Notes under the pieces: model-generated
The model's database searches: none
What the model was told of the DNA's origin: nothing
What the model saw: the letters and a program-made list of their open reading frames with translations, nothing else
Program-made: the position numbers and the translations under genes
Part shown: positions 42,903-52,223 of the stretch, piece by piece
Layout: each line of letters opens with the position of its first letter
How positions within the stretch are numbered: position 1 is the stretch's first letter
Assembly: GCA_029268515.1 (NCBI GenBank)
Contig: JAQWNP010000008.1
Coordinates: 1-64,000, forward strand
From: Phycisphaerales bacterium
GTDB lineage: Bacteria; Planctomycetota; Phycisphaerae; Phycisphaerales; SM1A02
Length of the DNA stretch: 64,000 bases
Reading direction: 5' to 3'

Positions 42903-44306
42903 TTATTGTGACGTTTGGCTATTGATCGCACCGACAGCATCTTGAGCGCAACTTGCAATCAGCTCACTTCGGGTTGGATGTGCATGTATGGTCGAAGCAA
43001 GATCTTCCATGGTAGCGCCTAGCTCTAGAGCCAGTGCAACTTGTTGAATCATTTCGGCAGCACCAACGCCGCTTATAAATCCACCTAATAACAATCCAGA
43101 GTCAGTGTCGTAAACAAGTTTGGTCACACCATCTGTCCGTCCTTGCGCAGCAGCTAAGCCACTAGCGCCCCAGATTTTTTTGGTGCTCGCGTTGGGAATG
43201 CCAGCATCATCTGCATCTGATTCAGACATTCCACATCCTGCCATTGGAGGGTTGGTATAGATTGTCCATGGGATGGCTGCTGGATCAAAGGCAACAGGCT
43301 GTTCGGCCATCGCATCGACAGCAATCCGTCCTTGGTGGGCAGCTTTTGATGCAAGCAGAGGCGTACCAGTCACGTCACCGGCAGCAAAGATACGAGGGTT
43401 CGAGGTGCGCTGCTGAGAATCGACGGTGATAAAGCCATCAGCATCTGTTGAGATACCTGCCGTATCCAGACCTAAGCTGCTGCTGCTGGGTCGTGGGGTT
43501 GTGCAATCCACAACGAGATCAAAAGTTTCTGTCTTCTCAGTACTATTTTCATTGAGTTGTACGGTTATCTTCCCCTCGCCTGCGTTGGATCGCAGCAGCT
43601 TTGCATGAGGCATAAAGCTTGCGCCAAGTGCGCGAAGTCTGCGTTGGGCTGGTCGCTGTAGATCACGATCAATGTCATGTTTGTCAGGCGATAAATCAGC
43701 GATTGTGACCAAGCCGCCTAGTTCAGCCAGAATGCTGCCAACTTCCAGGGCAACCATTTCTTGGCCGACAATAAGAACTCTTTGATCCTTTACGTTCGCT
43801 GTCCATGAAGCTGCTGGTGTTTGTACTTCATCGACGTTGTGATCTAAGGCGGGATGTTCTCCAGGTGTAGTGCCGGTTGCGATAATCGCTCGGCGGAACT
43901 TAAAACGCTGCGGGGGATCGCTGTTGACACCGAGGCTTCTTCCATCCTGGAATGTTGCAGTGCCTTGCACAACGGTGATGTTGAGAGAACTCGCTTGTTT
44001 ATTAAGCGCGGTGCCCAGTGACGCAACAGTTTGGTCTAGCATTTCAAGAAGTTGCGTCTGAGGTATTGCTGGAACGCTTATTTCTTGCTCGTTGATGACG
44101 CCATCTCGAACCATTCGTAGTCGTGTTGCGATGAGTTTGGATGGAATGCACGCTTCATGGAGGCACCGACCTCCCAGATTCTCTCGTGGGTCAACCAGTG
44201 TCACCTTTTGGCCGGAAGCCGCTGCATGGAACGCAGCTTCGTATCCAGCTGGGCCAGCGCCAATGATGACTAGTTCAGCTTCTTGGGCGAACTCACCAAC
44301 AACCAT
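42903..44306 (-). CDS. lpdA: Dihydrolipoamide dehydrogenase (E3)
   Basis: 467 residues of the class I disulfide oxidoreductase family. FAD motif IIGAGPAGYEAAF, redox cysteines C48 and C53 in GGRCLHEACIPSK (usually GGTCLNxGCIPSK), NAD site VGQEMVALEVGSILAELGG, second FAD site IFAAGDVTGTPLLA and the C-terminal catalytic HAHPTRSE. It reoxidises the lipoyl domain of the E2 subunit with NAD+. It is the last gene of the minus-strand operon, 15 bases after the E2 gene. The pair of Arg and His-Glu substitutions around the disulfide is a small departure from the norm. Confidence 0.93.
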   Translation of the reverse strand: MVVGEFAQEAELVIIGAGPAGYEAAFHAAASGQKVTLVDPRENLGGRCLHEACIPSKLIATRLRMVRDGVINEQEISVPAIPQTQLLEMLDQTVASLGTALNKQASSLNITVVQGTATFQDGRSLGVNSDPPQRFKFRRAIIATGTTPGEHPALDHNVDEVQTPAASWTANVKDQRVLIVGQEMVALEVGSILAELGGLVTIADLSPDKHDIDRDLQRPAQRRLRALGASFMPHAKLLRSNAGEGKITVQLNENSTEKTETFDLVVDCTTPRPSSSSLGLDTAGISTDADGFITVDSQQRTSNPRIFAAGDVTGTPLLASKAAHQGRIAVDAMAEQPVAFDPAAIPWTIYTNPPMAGCGMSESDADDAGIPNASTKKIWGASGLAAAQGRTDGVTKLVYDTDSGLLLGGFISGVGAAEMIQQVALALELGATMEDLASTIHAHPTRSELIASCAQDAVGAINSQTSQ

Positions 44307-44321
44307 TAAAGGTGGCTCCAG

Positions 44322-45668
44322 TTATGAAGAGAGAACAAATTCAAGAGGGTTCTGCAATTGTGCTATGACAAATTGAAGGAAGGGAATTTCTTTCCCCCCG
44401 TCAATAATTCTGTGATCAATAGAGTGACTCAAAGGCATAATCAGTCGTGGTTTAATCTCACCATCAACAACCCATGGCATTAGTCGCATTCGCCCGGCAG
44501 CAAGCACTGCAACCTGTGGTGGAGTAATGATTGGTGTTGAGTAACGACTGCCACCAATAGCACCCGCATTAGAGATCGTGTAGGTGCCTCCTCGCGTATC
44601 ATTGACAGCAAAGGAAGCACTTCTCGCGTTTGCCGAAATGACATCTAAGGCATCGGCAATGTGCAGAATTGATAGTTGATTCGTATTGTGAATCACTGGT
44701 GCCACAAGGCCTCGCTCGGTTTCAACACCAATGGCAACATTAATGTACTGCCGATAAACAATTTCACTTGTGTTCTCATCGACACTGGCATTAAAGATAG
44801 GGAAGCGTTCAAGTGCTCGAGTGACTGCCCGCACTAAGAAGCAGAGCATGGTGATCTTTCGCTCTGGATGGCTTGTATTTTTGTGAGCCTTTCGTAGCGA
44901 TTCTAGATCAGTCACATCAGCGTCATCGGTGTCCGTGACATGTGGAATCGTTGCCCACGACTGACTCATAATTCGGGCAATGGTGTGTCTGGCCTGACTT
45001 AAAGGCTGACGGATGACCATTCCATATTGATCTTGATCCGGGCGACCACCGGGAATTTCTGACAGTGAGAGTGCTGGCGATGTCGGGAGATTTGCGGCAT
45101 TGATCACTTGTGGAGGTGGTGATGGCGATCCAGCCACTGAAGAAGGTGGCACAGGTAGTGGCGATACACGTACTGGCGAGGATATCTCAGCTGCAGCAGG
45201 CGGCACCACGTCATTGGAGTCAAGATCGCAGAGGTGAATGCGTCCGCCAGGGCCAGATCCTTGTACGTTCGTGAGATCGATGCCTCTTTGACGTGCCATT
45301 CGGCGCACGGAGGGTGCGGCTACGATACGGCGTTGTTGCGACGTTTGCGGTGATGGTGTTATTGGCGTTTTGATTGGCGCTGCCGGTGCTGGCGCGGTCG
45401 TGCTTTGTGGAGCGACATCTGTTGCCTCAGAGCCATCTGAAAAGGAAAACATGACATCGCCGACATGTACGAGCTGTTGTTCACTCACATGAACACGCGC
45501 CACGGTTCCGGTATAAGGCGACGGTATCTCAACCCGCGCCTTGTCTGTTTCTACCTCTATGAGTGGTTCATCTTCGCGCACCGACTGACCTTCAGCAACC
45601 ATGATGGACATAATCTGTCCTTCATGAACACCCTCACCAAGGTCAGGTAGTATAAAGTCGCGGGTCAT
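44322..45668 (-). CDS. 2-oxo acid dehydrogenase E2, lipoyl acyltransferase
   Basis: 448 residues. One lipoyl domain with the modified lysine K43 in EVETDKARVEIPS, an Ala/Pro-rich linker, a peripheral subunit-binding domain (RRMARQRGIDLTNVQGSG), a second linker, and the catalytic domain with histidine H419 and aspartate D423 in SHSIDHRIIDGG. It passes the acyl group from lipoate to CoA. The single lipoyl domain and layout fit branched-chain or pyruvate-type complexes. The acyl substrate is unknown, but the operon of phenylacetyl-CoA genes makes phenylacetyl a candidate. Confidence 0.92.
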   Translation of the reverse strand: MTRDFILPDLGEGVHEGQIMSIMVAEGQSVREDEPLIEVETDKARVEIPSPYTGTVARVHVSEQQLVHVGDVMFSFSDGSEATDVAPQSTTAPAPAAPIKTPITPSPQTSQQRRIVAAPSVRRMARQRGIDLTNVQGSGPGGRIHLCDLDSNDVVPPAAAEISSPVRVSPLPVPPSSVAGSPSPPPQVINAANLPTSPALSLSEIPGGRPDQDQYGMVIRQPLSQARHTIARIMSQSWATIPHVTDTDDADVTDLESLRKAHKNTSHPERKITMLCFLVRAVTRALERFPIFNASVDENTSEIVYRQYINVAIGVETERGLVAPVIHNTNQLSILHIADALDVISANARSASFAVNDTRGGTYTISNAGAIGGSRYSTPIITPPQVAVLAAGRMRLMPWVVDGEIKPRLIMPLSHSIDHRIIDGGKEIPFLQFVIAQLQNPLEFVLSS

Positions 45669-45700
45669 GTTAGCGGCGTCCGTAAAAAGCAGTTCGCAGT

Positions 45701-46693
45701 CTATTGCCAGGTCATTGACTCCTGAACCTTCTCAATAATGGTGTCAGGATCAGGTAAGAAATGTTGCTCACATTGAAAATAAGGGAATGGGATATCGTAG
45801 CCAGAGATGCGTCCAATTGGCGCAAGTAGGTGACCGAAGGCATACTCGTTGATTCGAGCAATAATCTCAGCTCCGATTCCACAGGTCTTATGGCCCTCAT
45901 GCACAACCACGCAACGACCAGTCTTCGTCACGGATTCGATGATGGTCTCGGTATCCATAGGCTTGATGGTCAGTAGATCAATCACTTCTACATTGATGCC
46001 GTGCAAGCTGGAAAGATCATCAGCAGCTTCAAGTACTGGGCGCATCATGGCGCCGTATCCGATGAGTGTGAGATCGCAGCCTTCGCGAATGATCTGGGCC
46101 TTGCCGATCTGCGCTACCTCTGGCTGATCCGGGACATCTTCACGGAAGGCGCGGTAGACGGCTTTGGGTTCATAGAAAATAACTGGATCAGGATCCTGAA
46201 TTGCAGCGGCTAATAAGGCTCGGGCATTGCGTGGTCCAGAGGGAATAACGACTTTGAGCCCTGGGGTGTGAGCCCAATACGCTTCGCGTGATTCCGAGTG
46301 GTGCTCAACGGCTCGAATGCCACCACCATAAGGCGTGCGCATTACCATTCCGAGTGGCTGGCCATGACGGGTCCGATTTCTGTAGCGAGCCATGTTCTGT
46401 TCGATTTGATCAAACGCCTGCATCGTGAATCCAGAAAACTGAATCTCTGCCACTGGTTTTAGACCATAGATTGCCATGCCAACCGCAGTGCCAATAATGC
46501 CGCATTCAGCGAGTGGAGAATCCATCACGCGTTGCTGGCCATACTTCAACTGGAGACCCTTCGTCACACGGAAGACGCCACCATTGACGCCAATGTCCTG
46601 GCCCATCAGACAGACATCTGGATCACTTGAAAGAGCTTCGTCGAGCGCAAGATTGAGCGATTCGACCATTGTTCGTTGGGTCATCGCGCTCAT
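45701..46693 (-). CDS. 2-oxo acid dehydrogenase E1 beta subunit
   Basis: 330 residues, transketolase-type beta subunit. Typical features include TMVESLNLALDEALSSDP, GVNGGVFRVTKGLQLKYG, the PLAECGIIGTAVGMAIYGL segment that contacts thiamine diphosphate, and the C-terminal EIIARINEYAF domain. It forms the alpha2-beta2 E1 heterotetramer with the coupled upstream gene, whose stop overlaps its ATG (ATGA). It has the size of branched-chain or pyruvate E1 beta chains. Confidence 0.92.
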   Translation of the reverse strand: MSAMTQRTMVESLNLALDEALSSDPDVCLMGQDIGVNGGVFRVTKGLQLKYGQQRVMDSPLAECGIIGTAVGMAIYGLKPVAEIQFSGFTMQAFDQIEQNMARYRNRTRHGQPLGMVMRTPYGGGIRAVEHHSESREAYWAHTPGLKVVIPSGPRNARALLAAAIQDPDPVIFYEPKAVYRAFREDVPDQPEVAQIGKAQIIREGCDLTLIGYGAMMRPVLEAADDLSSLHGINVEVIDLLTIKPMDTETIIESVTKTGRCVVVHEGHKTCGIGAEIIARINEYAFGHLLAPIGRISGYDIPFPYFQCEQHFLPDPDTIIEKVQESMTWQ

Positions 46694-47892
46694 AAGTTCA
46701 ATCCCTTTCGGGCGAGCCGTGAGAGATAGTCTTTCTTCTGCTCAATCAGCTCAGGCGGCATGGTGTGATAGACAAAGTCAAAGATCTCTTCAGGGCGTGC
46801 CTTAGCGACTTCACGGAATCGCGCCCGGGCGTCGAGTACGCGTTGTTCGCATTCTTCATGAATACGTTTGCATTCATCCTCAGTAAGAATGGATTCACGG
46901 TTTAGAAATCGTTCAAAGCGAAGCAGGGGGCAGCGCTGATGCCATGGATCGACGTGTTTATCTTCTCGATACACCTTGGGGTCATCAGCAGTGGTGTGTA
47001 GGCTCATACGGTAGGTGACCGCTTCAATCAGAGATGGCCCCTGGCCGGCTCTTGCTCGTTGGGTTGCGGTTGTTGTCGCTGCAACCATGGCAAGGATGTC
47101 GTTGCCATCTACGCGAATACTCGGGATGCCAAAGCCAACCCCACGCACCGCGAGTGATTCTGTGGCAGCTTGTCGCTGAATTGGGGTTGAGATTGCCCAG
47201 CCATTGTTTTCACAAATGAAAACACAGGGTGCTTTGTATACGGCGGCAAAGTTAAAGGCTTCATTAACAGCCCCCTGCGAAATTGCTCCATCCCCAAAAT
47301 TGACGGTGACGCAATTGGGTTGTTTTTTATGGGCCATGCCCATGGCAACGCCCACGGCGGGTAGGACGTGAGACCCAATCACGATTGAGAATGGAAGATC
47401 ATTAACACCGTCTGGCGGCGGGAAGCCTTCATGATATCCGGCCCAGAGCAATAACAATTGTTCCATGGACCAACCGCGCCAGATTTGGGCGCCGAAGGAT
47501 CGGTAGGATGGAGCAAACCAGTCATCGGCTGTAAGTGGGAAGACTTGACCAATCTGTGTTGCTTCTTGGCCAAGATTAGGCGCAAATGTACCCATCTCGC
47601 CCTGGCGTTGCATTGCGAGCATGCGCGCATCAAACTTACGAGTCAAGACCATGCCGACATAAAGTCGCCGGAGTTGATCACTGCTCAGCTTCGGTGCTTT
47701 GGTCATATCGGCTACACCCTCCTCGTTGAGGATCTGTAGCACATTGATGTCATCTAGTTGGACTGATTTTGTGTCCATCGTGGTCCCAATAGTGGGCTGG
47801 CAAGATCTCTGATTACCCATTTGGGCAGGTGGGATGACTGTCTCAATCACCACCGGATCGGCAGCCTGGATATTCGGTGTCTGACTGTTCAT
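46690..47892 (-). CDS. 2-oxo acid dehydrogenase E1 alpha subunit
   Basis: 400 residues, or 362 if translation begins at the internal ATG at 47778, which has a better ribosome site (GGGA). The thiamine diphosphate motif spans residues about 200-231 (GDGAISQGAVNEAFNFAAV to ICENNGWAIS), and the substrate-side HxTADD element (SLHTTADDPKVYR) is typical of branched-chain E1 alpha. It decarboxylates a 2-oxo acid onto thiamine diphosphate. A 100-base gap separates it from paaD, more than elsewhere in the operon, so an internal promoter is possible. The subunit set is complete within the window. Confidence 0.9.
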   Translation of the reverse strand: MNSQTPNIQAADPVVIETVIPPAQMGNQRSCQPTIGTTMDTKSVQLDDINVLQILNEEGVADMTKAPKLSSDQLRRLYVGMVLTRKFDARMLAMQRQGEMGTFAPNLGQEATQIGQVFPLTADDWFAPSYRSFGAQIWRGWSMEQLLLLWAGYHEGFPPPDGVNDLPFSIVIGSHVLPAVGVAMGMAHKKQPNCVTVNFGDGAISQGAVNEAFNFAAVYKAPCVFICENNGWAISTPIQRQAATESLAVRGVGFGIPSIRVDGNDILAMVAATTTATQRARAGQGPSLIEAVTYRMSLHTTADDPKVYREDKHVDPWHQRCPLLRFERFLNRESILTEDECKRIHEECEQRVLDARARFREVAKARPEEIFDFVYHTMPPELIEQKKDYLSRLARKGLNL

Positions 47893-47992
47893 GGCAGGTT
47901 CTCAAAACGCGATAGCGATCTGGGAAAGCACCTATCTTACGATCATGTACGCACTCTTGCCACTGATTTATAGTCAGTCCCGTAACAGGGAC

Positions 47993-48499
47993 CTAGAGGT
48001 CAATGCGCTTCATATGTTCGAAGGAATTCTGGCAGGCTTGACAGTAGTAGATCATTCGGCACCGAGTTGGGCCAAAGGGGCTATCGAGGCTGGTCTTGTT
48101 TGACTGGCAGAAGGGGCATTTAATCACAGATGTCGTCAACGGTACACGGTCTTTTTGAGGTGGACCGTGCTCTGGAACGGTCACGCCGTGATCTTTGAGT
48201 GAAACCCGCCCCGCTTTGGAGATTCGATCAGTTGTCCAGGCCGGCTCGAACACCCATTGCACTTGACACGATTTAACTTCAGGGATGTCAGCGATGCGCG
48301 TGGTGACATCTTTCGTGATCATATCCAACGCTGGACAACCCGAAAATGTTGGTAGTAATGTAATTGTTGCGCTGCAGTCATCGTCTAACTCTACAGTTTC
48401 AACCAATCCGAGATCAACAATACTACAAGGCAATTCAGGATCAAGGATCTCAGAAAGTGCAGCGTGGATTGAGCCCAGGATGTCTGTTGGAGTCACCAT
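47993..48499 (-). CDS. paaD: PaaD-like accessory protein of the phenylacetyl-CoA epoxidase
   Basis: 168 residues. The N-terminal DUF59/MIP18 domain contains TFSGCPALDMI with the conserved Cys-Pro (C55). The C terminus has a zinc-ribbon-like set: C128, C131, C147, C153 and C156 (KCPFC and YYCQAC). PaaD family members are needed for a functional epoxidase and are thought to help assemble metal or iron-sulfur centres. The start overlaps the paaC stop by seven bases (ATGGTGA). Clear family fit. Confidence 0.9.
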   Translation of the reverse strand: MVTPTDILGSIHAALSEILDPELPCSIVDLGLVETVELDDDCSATITLLPTFSGCPALDMITKDVTTRIADIPEVKSCQVQWVFEPAWTTDRISKAGRVSLKDHGVTVPEHGPPQKDRVPLTTSVIKCPFCQSNKTSLDSPFGPTRCRMIYYCQACQNSFEHMKRIDL

Positions 48500-49269
48500 G
48501 CGGCGCCAGGATCTGTACTGCGGACTTCATTCATTTCCGTCCACTGTGCAAGGAAGTGGTCAGCGTGTCTTCCATTTCGGCCGCCGCGTGTTTCGTTTTC
48601 GGGCAACTTGATAGTTGCGGTAAGCTCTGTAGAACTTAGCACGGTGTTAATAGCAGCAGACCATTCATTGAACAGTTCTTCGCGTCCATCACCAATTGAA
48701 GTATTGATGTCTGAATTCATTTCTCGTTGTTCAAAGAGCATCCCGGCATGGGGCGTTAACAGATCCAATGCTGTTTGTATTCGATCCCTTGACTCTAAAG
48801 GACCCGATCCGAGTCGTTGCATCCAGTCGTTGAGATACACAATGTGGAGCGTCTCTTCCGCTCTTAGTCGCCGCGTTCGCTCGACAAGATCGCCATTCTC
48901 AAACTGGCCGAGTCGATCAAGTGCTGGCGCTGCATAGTGTGCAAAAAACCAACGTCTCACAAAGGCGGTGGCCCAATCAAATTCATCTGGCACAGTGACA
49001 AGATCACAACAGCGGTATCCGGCAGGCTCTCTTTCGTAGGCAATGACATCAGGATCGAGGTTGAAACGGGCGCCAAGATACTCATAAAGCACTAAAGCGT
49101 GGCTGAGGTCATCTTGCGCCATCGATGACGACGCAATATCTTCTTCAAGTATCGGGCCCAAGCCGGTCCAGTCACTCTGTATGTGTCCTAGCAATAACTT
49201 ATCATCGGCCAGCTCTAGCACGAGTAGGGCCTCGAGGTCATTGTGCATCATGTCCATCGGATTCGTCAC
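48493..49269 (-). CDS. paaC: Phenylacetyl-CoA epoxidase structural subunit PaaC
   Basis: 258 residues, the ferritin-like partner of PaaA in the ring-epoxidising complex. Helices with SSSMAQDDLSHALVLYEYLG and RRLRAEETLHIVYLNDWMQRL are the family core; PaaC keeps the fold but usually lacks a functional metal site. Located between paaB and paaD in the usual A-B-C-D order, with coupling by overlap to paaD. It stabilises PaaA and helps bind phenylacetyl-CoA. Confidence 0.92.
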   Translation of the reverse strand: MTNPMDMMHNDLEALLVLELADDKLLLGHIQSDWTGLGPILEEDIASSSMAQDDLSHALVLYEYLGARFNLDPDVIAYEREPAGYRCCDLVTVPDEFDWATAFVRRWFFAHYAAPALDRLGQFENGDLVERTRRLRAEETLHIVYLNDWMQRLGSGPLESRDRIQTALDLLTPHAGMLFEQREMNSDINTSIGDGREELFNEWSAAINTVLSSTELTATIKLPENETRGGRNGRHADHFLAQWTEMNEVRSTDPGAAW

Positions 49270-49282
49270 GTTTCATTGATTC

Positions 49283-49900
49283 CTAGAAATGACTCTGGAT
49301 GTCATCTTTGACATACTCATTGATATCTTCTGTTTTACGTATGGCAGCCCATTTCATCCGCACTGACTTACTGTAGCCGCGGGCGAGTCGATAGGTCTGA
49401 TCATGAGTTCGCCAAATCAATTGATTTGGAGCCGTAGACTTAATTTGATCGAATGGGACCACTCGCACTTGTACTACGTTTTTTCCGTGTCGTGCGATTG
49501 CTCTTTGCAGAGCGGTGTCGGCATCAGGTGCATTTAATAAACCCACTTCAACGTGAATATCACCTCGTTTGCGTTGAGTGAAGATGGCCCAAGCCGGATC
49601 TGTCGCGGTGTCGGGACCGTCGCAACCGAGTGCGTTATCGATTGCCTCTTCGGCACAATGTGTCTCCCGCAATGCATCGGCAGGGTGCACCCAAATATTG
49701 ACGCAAACCTCATCTTGTCCATAGTGCTCACATGCATACTCGAGTGCAAGTTGAATGTCTGGTGCGTTGAGATAGCCAGCATATCTGTGTGCCACGCCTT
49801 CTTTTTTGCACGTGTAAACAATGTATGAGTTAAGGGCGCCGTCGATAGACGGGGCTAGCTCACTATCAAATGAAAAATCGCGTTGTCGGAGTTTTGACAT
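49283..49900 (-). CDS. paaB: PaaB-like subunit with two tandem PaaB domains
   Basis: 205 residues from an ATG with a GAGGAG site at 49907-49912, which overlaps the paaA stop. PaaB is normally about 95 residues; here the domain occurs twice. Repeat 1 (about 26-77) has SYIVYTCKKEGVAHRYAGYL-NAPDIQLALEYA and IWVHPADAL; repeat 2 (about 104-154) has WAIFTQRKRGDIHVEVGLL-NAPDADTALQRA and RVVPFDQI. The closer match to canonical PaaB is repeat 1 (HRYAGYL). A polar tail of 50 residues follows. PaaB bridges PaaAC units in the epoxidase. A fused double domain may replace a PaaB dimer. A longer in-frame reading into paaA was rejected. Confidence 0.85.
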   Translation of the reverse strand: MSKLRQRDFSFDSELAPSIDGALNSYIVYTCKKEGVAHRYAGYLNAPDIQLALEYACEHYGQDEVCVNIWVHPADALRETHCAEEAIDNALGCDGPDTATDPAWAIFTQRKRGDIHVEVGLLNAPDADTALQRAIARHGKNVVQVRVVPFDQIKSTAPNQLIWRTHDQTYRLARGYSKSVRMKWAAIRKTEDINEYVKDDIQSHF

Positions 49901-49906
49901 CGTTTG

Positions 49907-49912
49907 CTCCTC
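49907..49912 (-). promoter_or_regulatory. Ribosome binding site fixing the paaB start
   Basis: GAGGAG with a six-base spacer to the ATG at 49900, overlapping the stop codon of paaA. It argues for start at 49900 rather than any upstream in-frame codon. Confidence 0.8.
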
Positions 49913-50930
49913 AGGCCGCGGGGGGCAACGATGTAGAGCCTGCAGCAATAGCGCGGCGGACCCATGCACCCTGTTCATATGAGAATCGACGCAGTGCAAG
50001 CCTCTTCGCGTTACACGGCCCGTTGCCTCTAATGACACGGAAGAATTCATCCCAGTCAGGATCTGTAATACCCCAGTGTCCTGTTGCTTCGTCTTGAACA
50101 CACTTTTCATCGATGCGCTTTGAGGTCACCATGCCTTGGGCGTCTTTCTCACATATGTGTATGACGAGACCGAGGTCCATGGCAGCGGGCGCGAATCGAT
50201 CAACAAAGCGCTGGCGAAGTGAGTCATTTGTTTCGGTTTTCATTCGCCATTTCATTGGCGGCATATGTTCACATCCAGGCTTATCGTGGGGGCCAAAAAA
50301 CATAATCGAAGGACCCCACCAGCGATCAAATGCTTGTTGTGTCATGGCTTTCTGTGATTTCGTGCCACTCATTAATGTGAGCACCATGTCTTCGCCACTT
50401 TTGAAGTGGAAAGCTTCCTCCATATTGATCCGGTGCATCGTACGTATGTAAGGACCGAAGGCACCATCTGCCAGAGTCTTCTGGTTCATAATGGCAGCGC
50501 CATCGATAAGCCACTGAATCATGGCAATATCTGCCCAAGTAGGAGCAGGGTAGTTAAAACAATTGTGATATTTTGTCTTGCCGGTACACAAATCACGCAG
50601 CATTTCATCTCGTGGTTTACCCAGGTCTTGGGAAACGCGATAGAGCATTTGTCCATGACCCACTTCATCTTGAACCTTCGCAGTTAAGGCAAGCTTGCGT
50701 CGTAGACTTGGAGCACGTGTGATCCACTCACCTTCTGGAAGAGCGCCAATGATCTCGCTATTGGCATGATGCTCGGCCATTCGAAGCATGCCGAATCGGT
50801 ACGCCTCAGGCATCCAGTCACCTGGTTCAATAAGCAGCCCGTCGGCAATTTTCTTCTCAAACTCAGCGAGCTTGGCTTGGTCCTCCTGAGAGGGGTCAAT
50901 GCTCATTACGGGATTTGATGCTCCAGACAT
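49911..50930 (-). CDS. paaA: Phenylacetyl-CoA epoxidase catalytic subunit PaaA
   Basis: 339 residues; the ATG at 50930 has an AGGA site and starts at the family's usual position. The di-iron site is visible as two ExxH motifs, E89-V-G-H92 (KVQDEVGHGQ) and E172-A-F-H175 (NMEEAFHFKSGED), in the ferritin-like four-helix bundle. PaaA inserts oxygen into the ring of phenylacetyl-CoA to give the 1,2-epoxide, using electrons from a PaaE-type reductase that is absent from this window. It is the first gene of A-B-C-D and follows the thiolase gene by 58 bases. Confidence 0.95.
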   Translation of the reverse strand: MSGASNPVMSIDPSQEDQAKLAEFEKKIADGLLIEPGDWMPEAYRFGMLRMAEHHANSEIIGALPEGEWITRAPSLRRKLALTAKVQDEVGHGQMLYRVSQDLGKPRDEMLRDLCTGKTKYHNCFNYPAPTWADIAMIQWLIDGAAIMNQKTLADGAFGPYIRTMHRINMEEAFHFKSGEDMVLTLMSGTKSQKAMTQQAFDRWWGPSIMFFGPHDKPGCEHMPPMKWRMKTETNDSLRQRFVDRFAPAAMDLGLVIHICEKDAQGMVTSKRIDEKCVQDEATGHWGITDPDWDEFFRVIRGNGPCNAKRLALRRFSYEQGAWVRRAIAAGSTSLPPAA

Positions 50931-50988
50931 TTGTGTCCTATCTAACGGGTGAGGCAAGTTGCAGTAACAAAAGCAGTCTTGAGATCGC

Positions 50989-52191
50989 CTAGGTGCGCTC
51001 AATAAGTGTCGCCAACCCCTGGCCAACACCTATACATAGTGTAGCCAACCCACAGGTTCCGCCGCTGCGACGGAGTTCGTGTACCAATGTGGTCACCAAT
51101 CGAGCTCCAGTACAACCCAGGGGATGGCCGATGGCAATGCCGCCACCTTTGGGATTGATATTGGCTTCTTCGATACCTAATTCCCGAATGCAGGCGACTG
51201 ACTGGGCAGCAAAGGCTTCATTGAGCTCGACGATATCGATATCAGAAAATGATCGGCCAGCACGTTTTAGGCATTTTTTTGTCGCAGCGACCGGGCCAAT
51301 GCCCATGTATTTTGGTTCCACGCCGGCAGCAGCAGCAGCGCCCACAACGGCCAGAGATTCAAGGCCCAGTGACTTTGCGACGTCGGTACTTGCTAAGACT
51401 AATGCTGCAGCGCCGTCATTAATGCCTGAGCTATTCCCGGCAGTGACGGTTCCTTTGTCGTCACTGGAAAATACAGGGCGAAGCTTGGCAAGTTTTTCAA
51501 GTGTTGTGTCAGGCCGTGGATGCTCATCGCGACTGACCACTATGGCATCACCTTTGCGTTGTGGAATCTCAACAGAAATGATTTCTTCGTCAAAGAGCCC
51601 AAGTTCATCGGCAGCCGCCCACTTTTGTTGGCTCCATAGAGCGAAGCGATCTTGGGCTTCACGGTCGATGCCGTATTTTCGAGCCACATGCTCCGCAGTT
51701 TGTCCCATACTGTCTGAACCCCACAACTCATGCAGTTGTGGATTTGTAAAACGCCAGCCTATCGTGGTGTCTTGGAGTGTCTGTTGACGAGTGAACGCGT
51801 GCTCTGATTTACTGAGCACAAACGGAGCACGGCTCATACTTTCAACACCACCGACCACAACAATATCTGCCATACCCGCTTCAATGGTCCGCGCGCCAAG
51901 GTTCACCGCCTCCAGTCCCGAAGCGCAGAGTCGATTAACAGTGCATCCGGGTACAGAAACAGGAAGTCCAGCGAGTAACCCAGCCATGCGAGCGACATTT
52001 CGATTGTCTTCTCCGGCTTGGTTTGCTGCGCCGAAGTAAATGTCGTCAATCTTTGCAGGATCGATACCTGCACGGTCAACGGCAGCTTTAATGACCAGTG
52101 CGGCCATGTCATCGGGACGAATAGAACTGAGTGCACCGCCATATCTTCCAATCGGTGTACGTACTGCTGAGAGAATTGCAGCCTTTGGCAT
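50989..52191 (-). CDS. paaJ: Acyl-CoA thiolase, probably 3-oxoadipyl/3-oxo-dehydrosuberyl-CoA thiolase (PaaJ)
   Basis: 400 residues. Nucleophile cysteine in NRLCASGLEAVNLG, histidine in GHPLGCTGARL and the second cysteine in CIGVGQGLATL (valine replaces the usual glycine). Members split 3-oxoacyl-CoA with CoA; in this operon the substrates would be 3-oxo-dehydrosuberyl-CoA and 3-oxoadipyl-CoA. The ATG at 52191 is two codons after a TTG that has a closer ribosome site, so two starts are possible. It is followed 58 bases later by paaA and preceded by the small membrane protein gene. Confidence 0.88.
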   Translation of the reverse strand: MPKAAILSAVRTPIGRYGGALSSIRPDDMAALVIKAAVDRAGIDPAKIDDIYFGAANQAGEDNRNVARMAGLLAGLPVSVPGCTVNRLCASGLEAVNLGARTIEAGMADIVVVGGVESMSRAPFVLSKSEHAFTRQQTLQDTTIGWRFTNPQLHELWGSDSMGQTAEHVARKYGIDREAQDRFALWSQQKWAAADELGLFDEEIISVEIPQRKGDAIVVSRDEHPRPDTTLEKLAKLRPVFSSDDKGTVTAGNSSGINDGAAALVLASTDVAKSLGLESLAVVGAAAAAGVEPKYMGIGPVAATKKCLKRAGRSFSDIDIVELNEAFAAQSVACIRELGIEEANINPKGGGIAIGHPLGCTGARLVTTLVHELRRSGGTCGLATLCIGVGQGLATLIERT

Positions 52192-52223
52192 AGTCAATAG
52201 AGTCCTTTTCTGAGATGAGCGCG

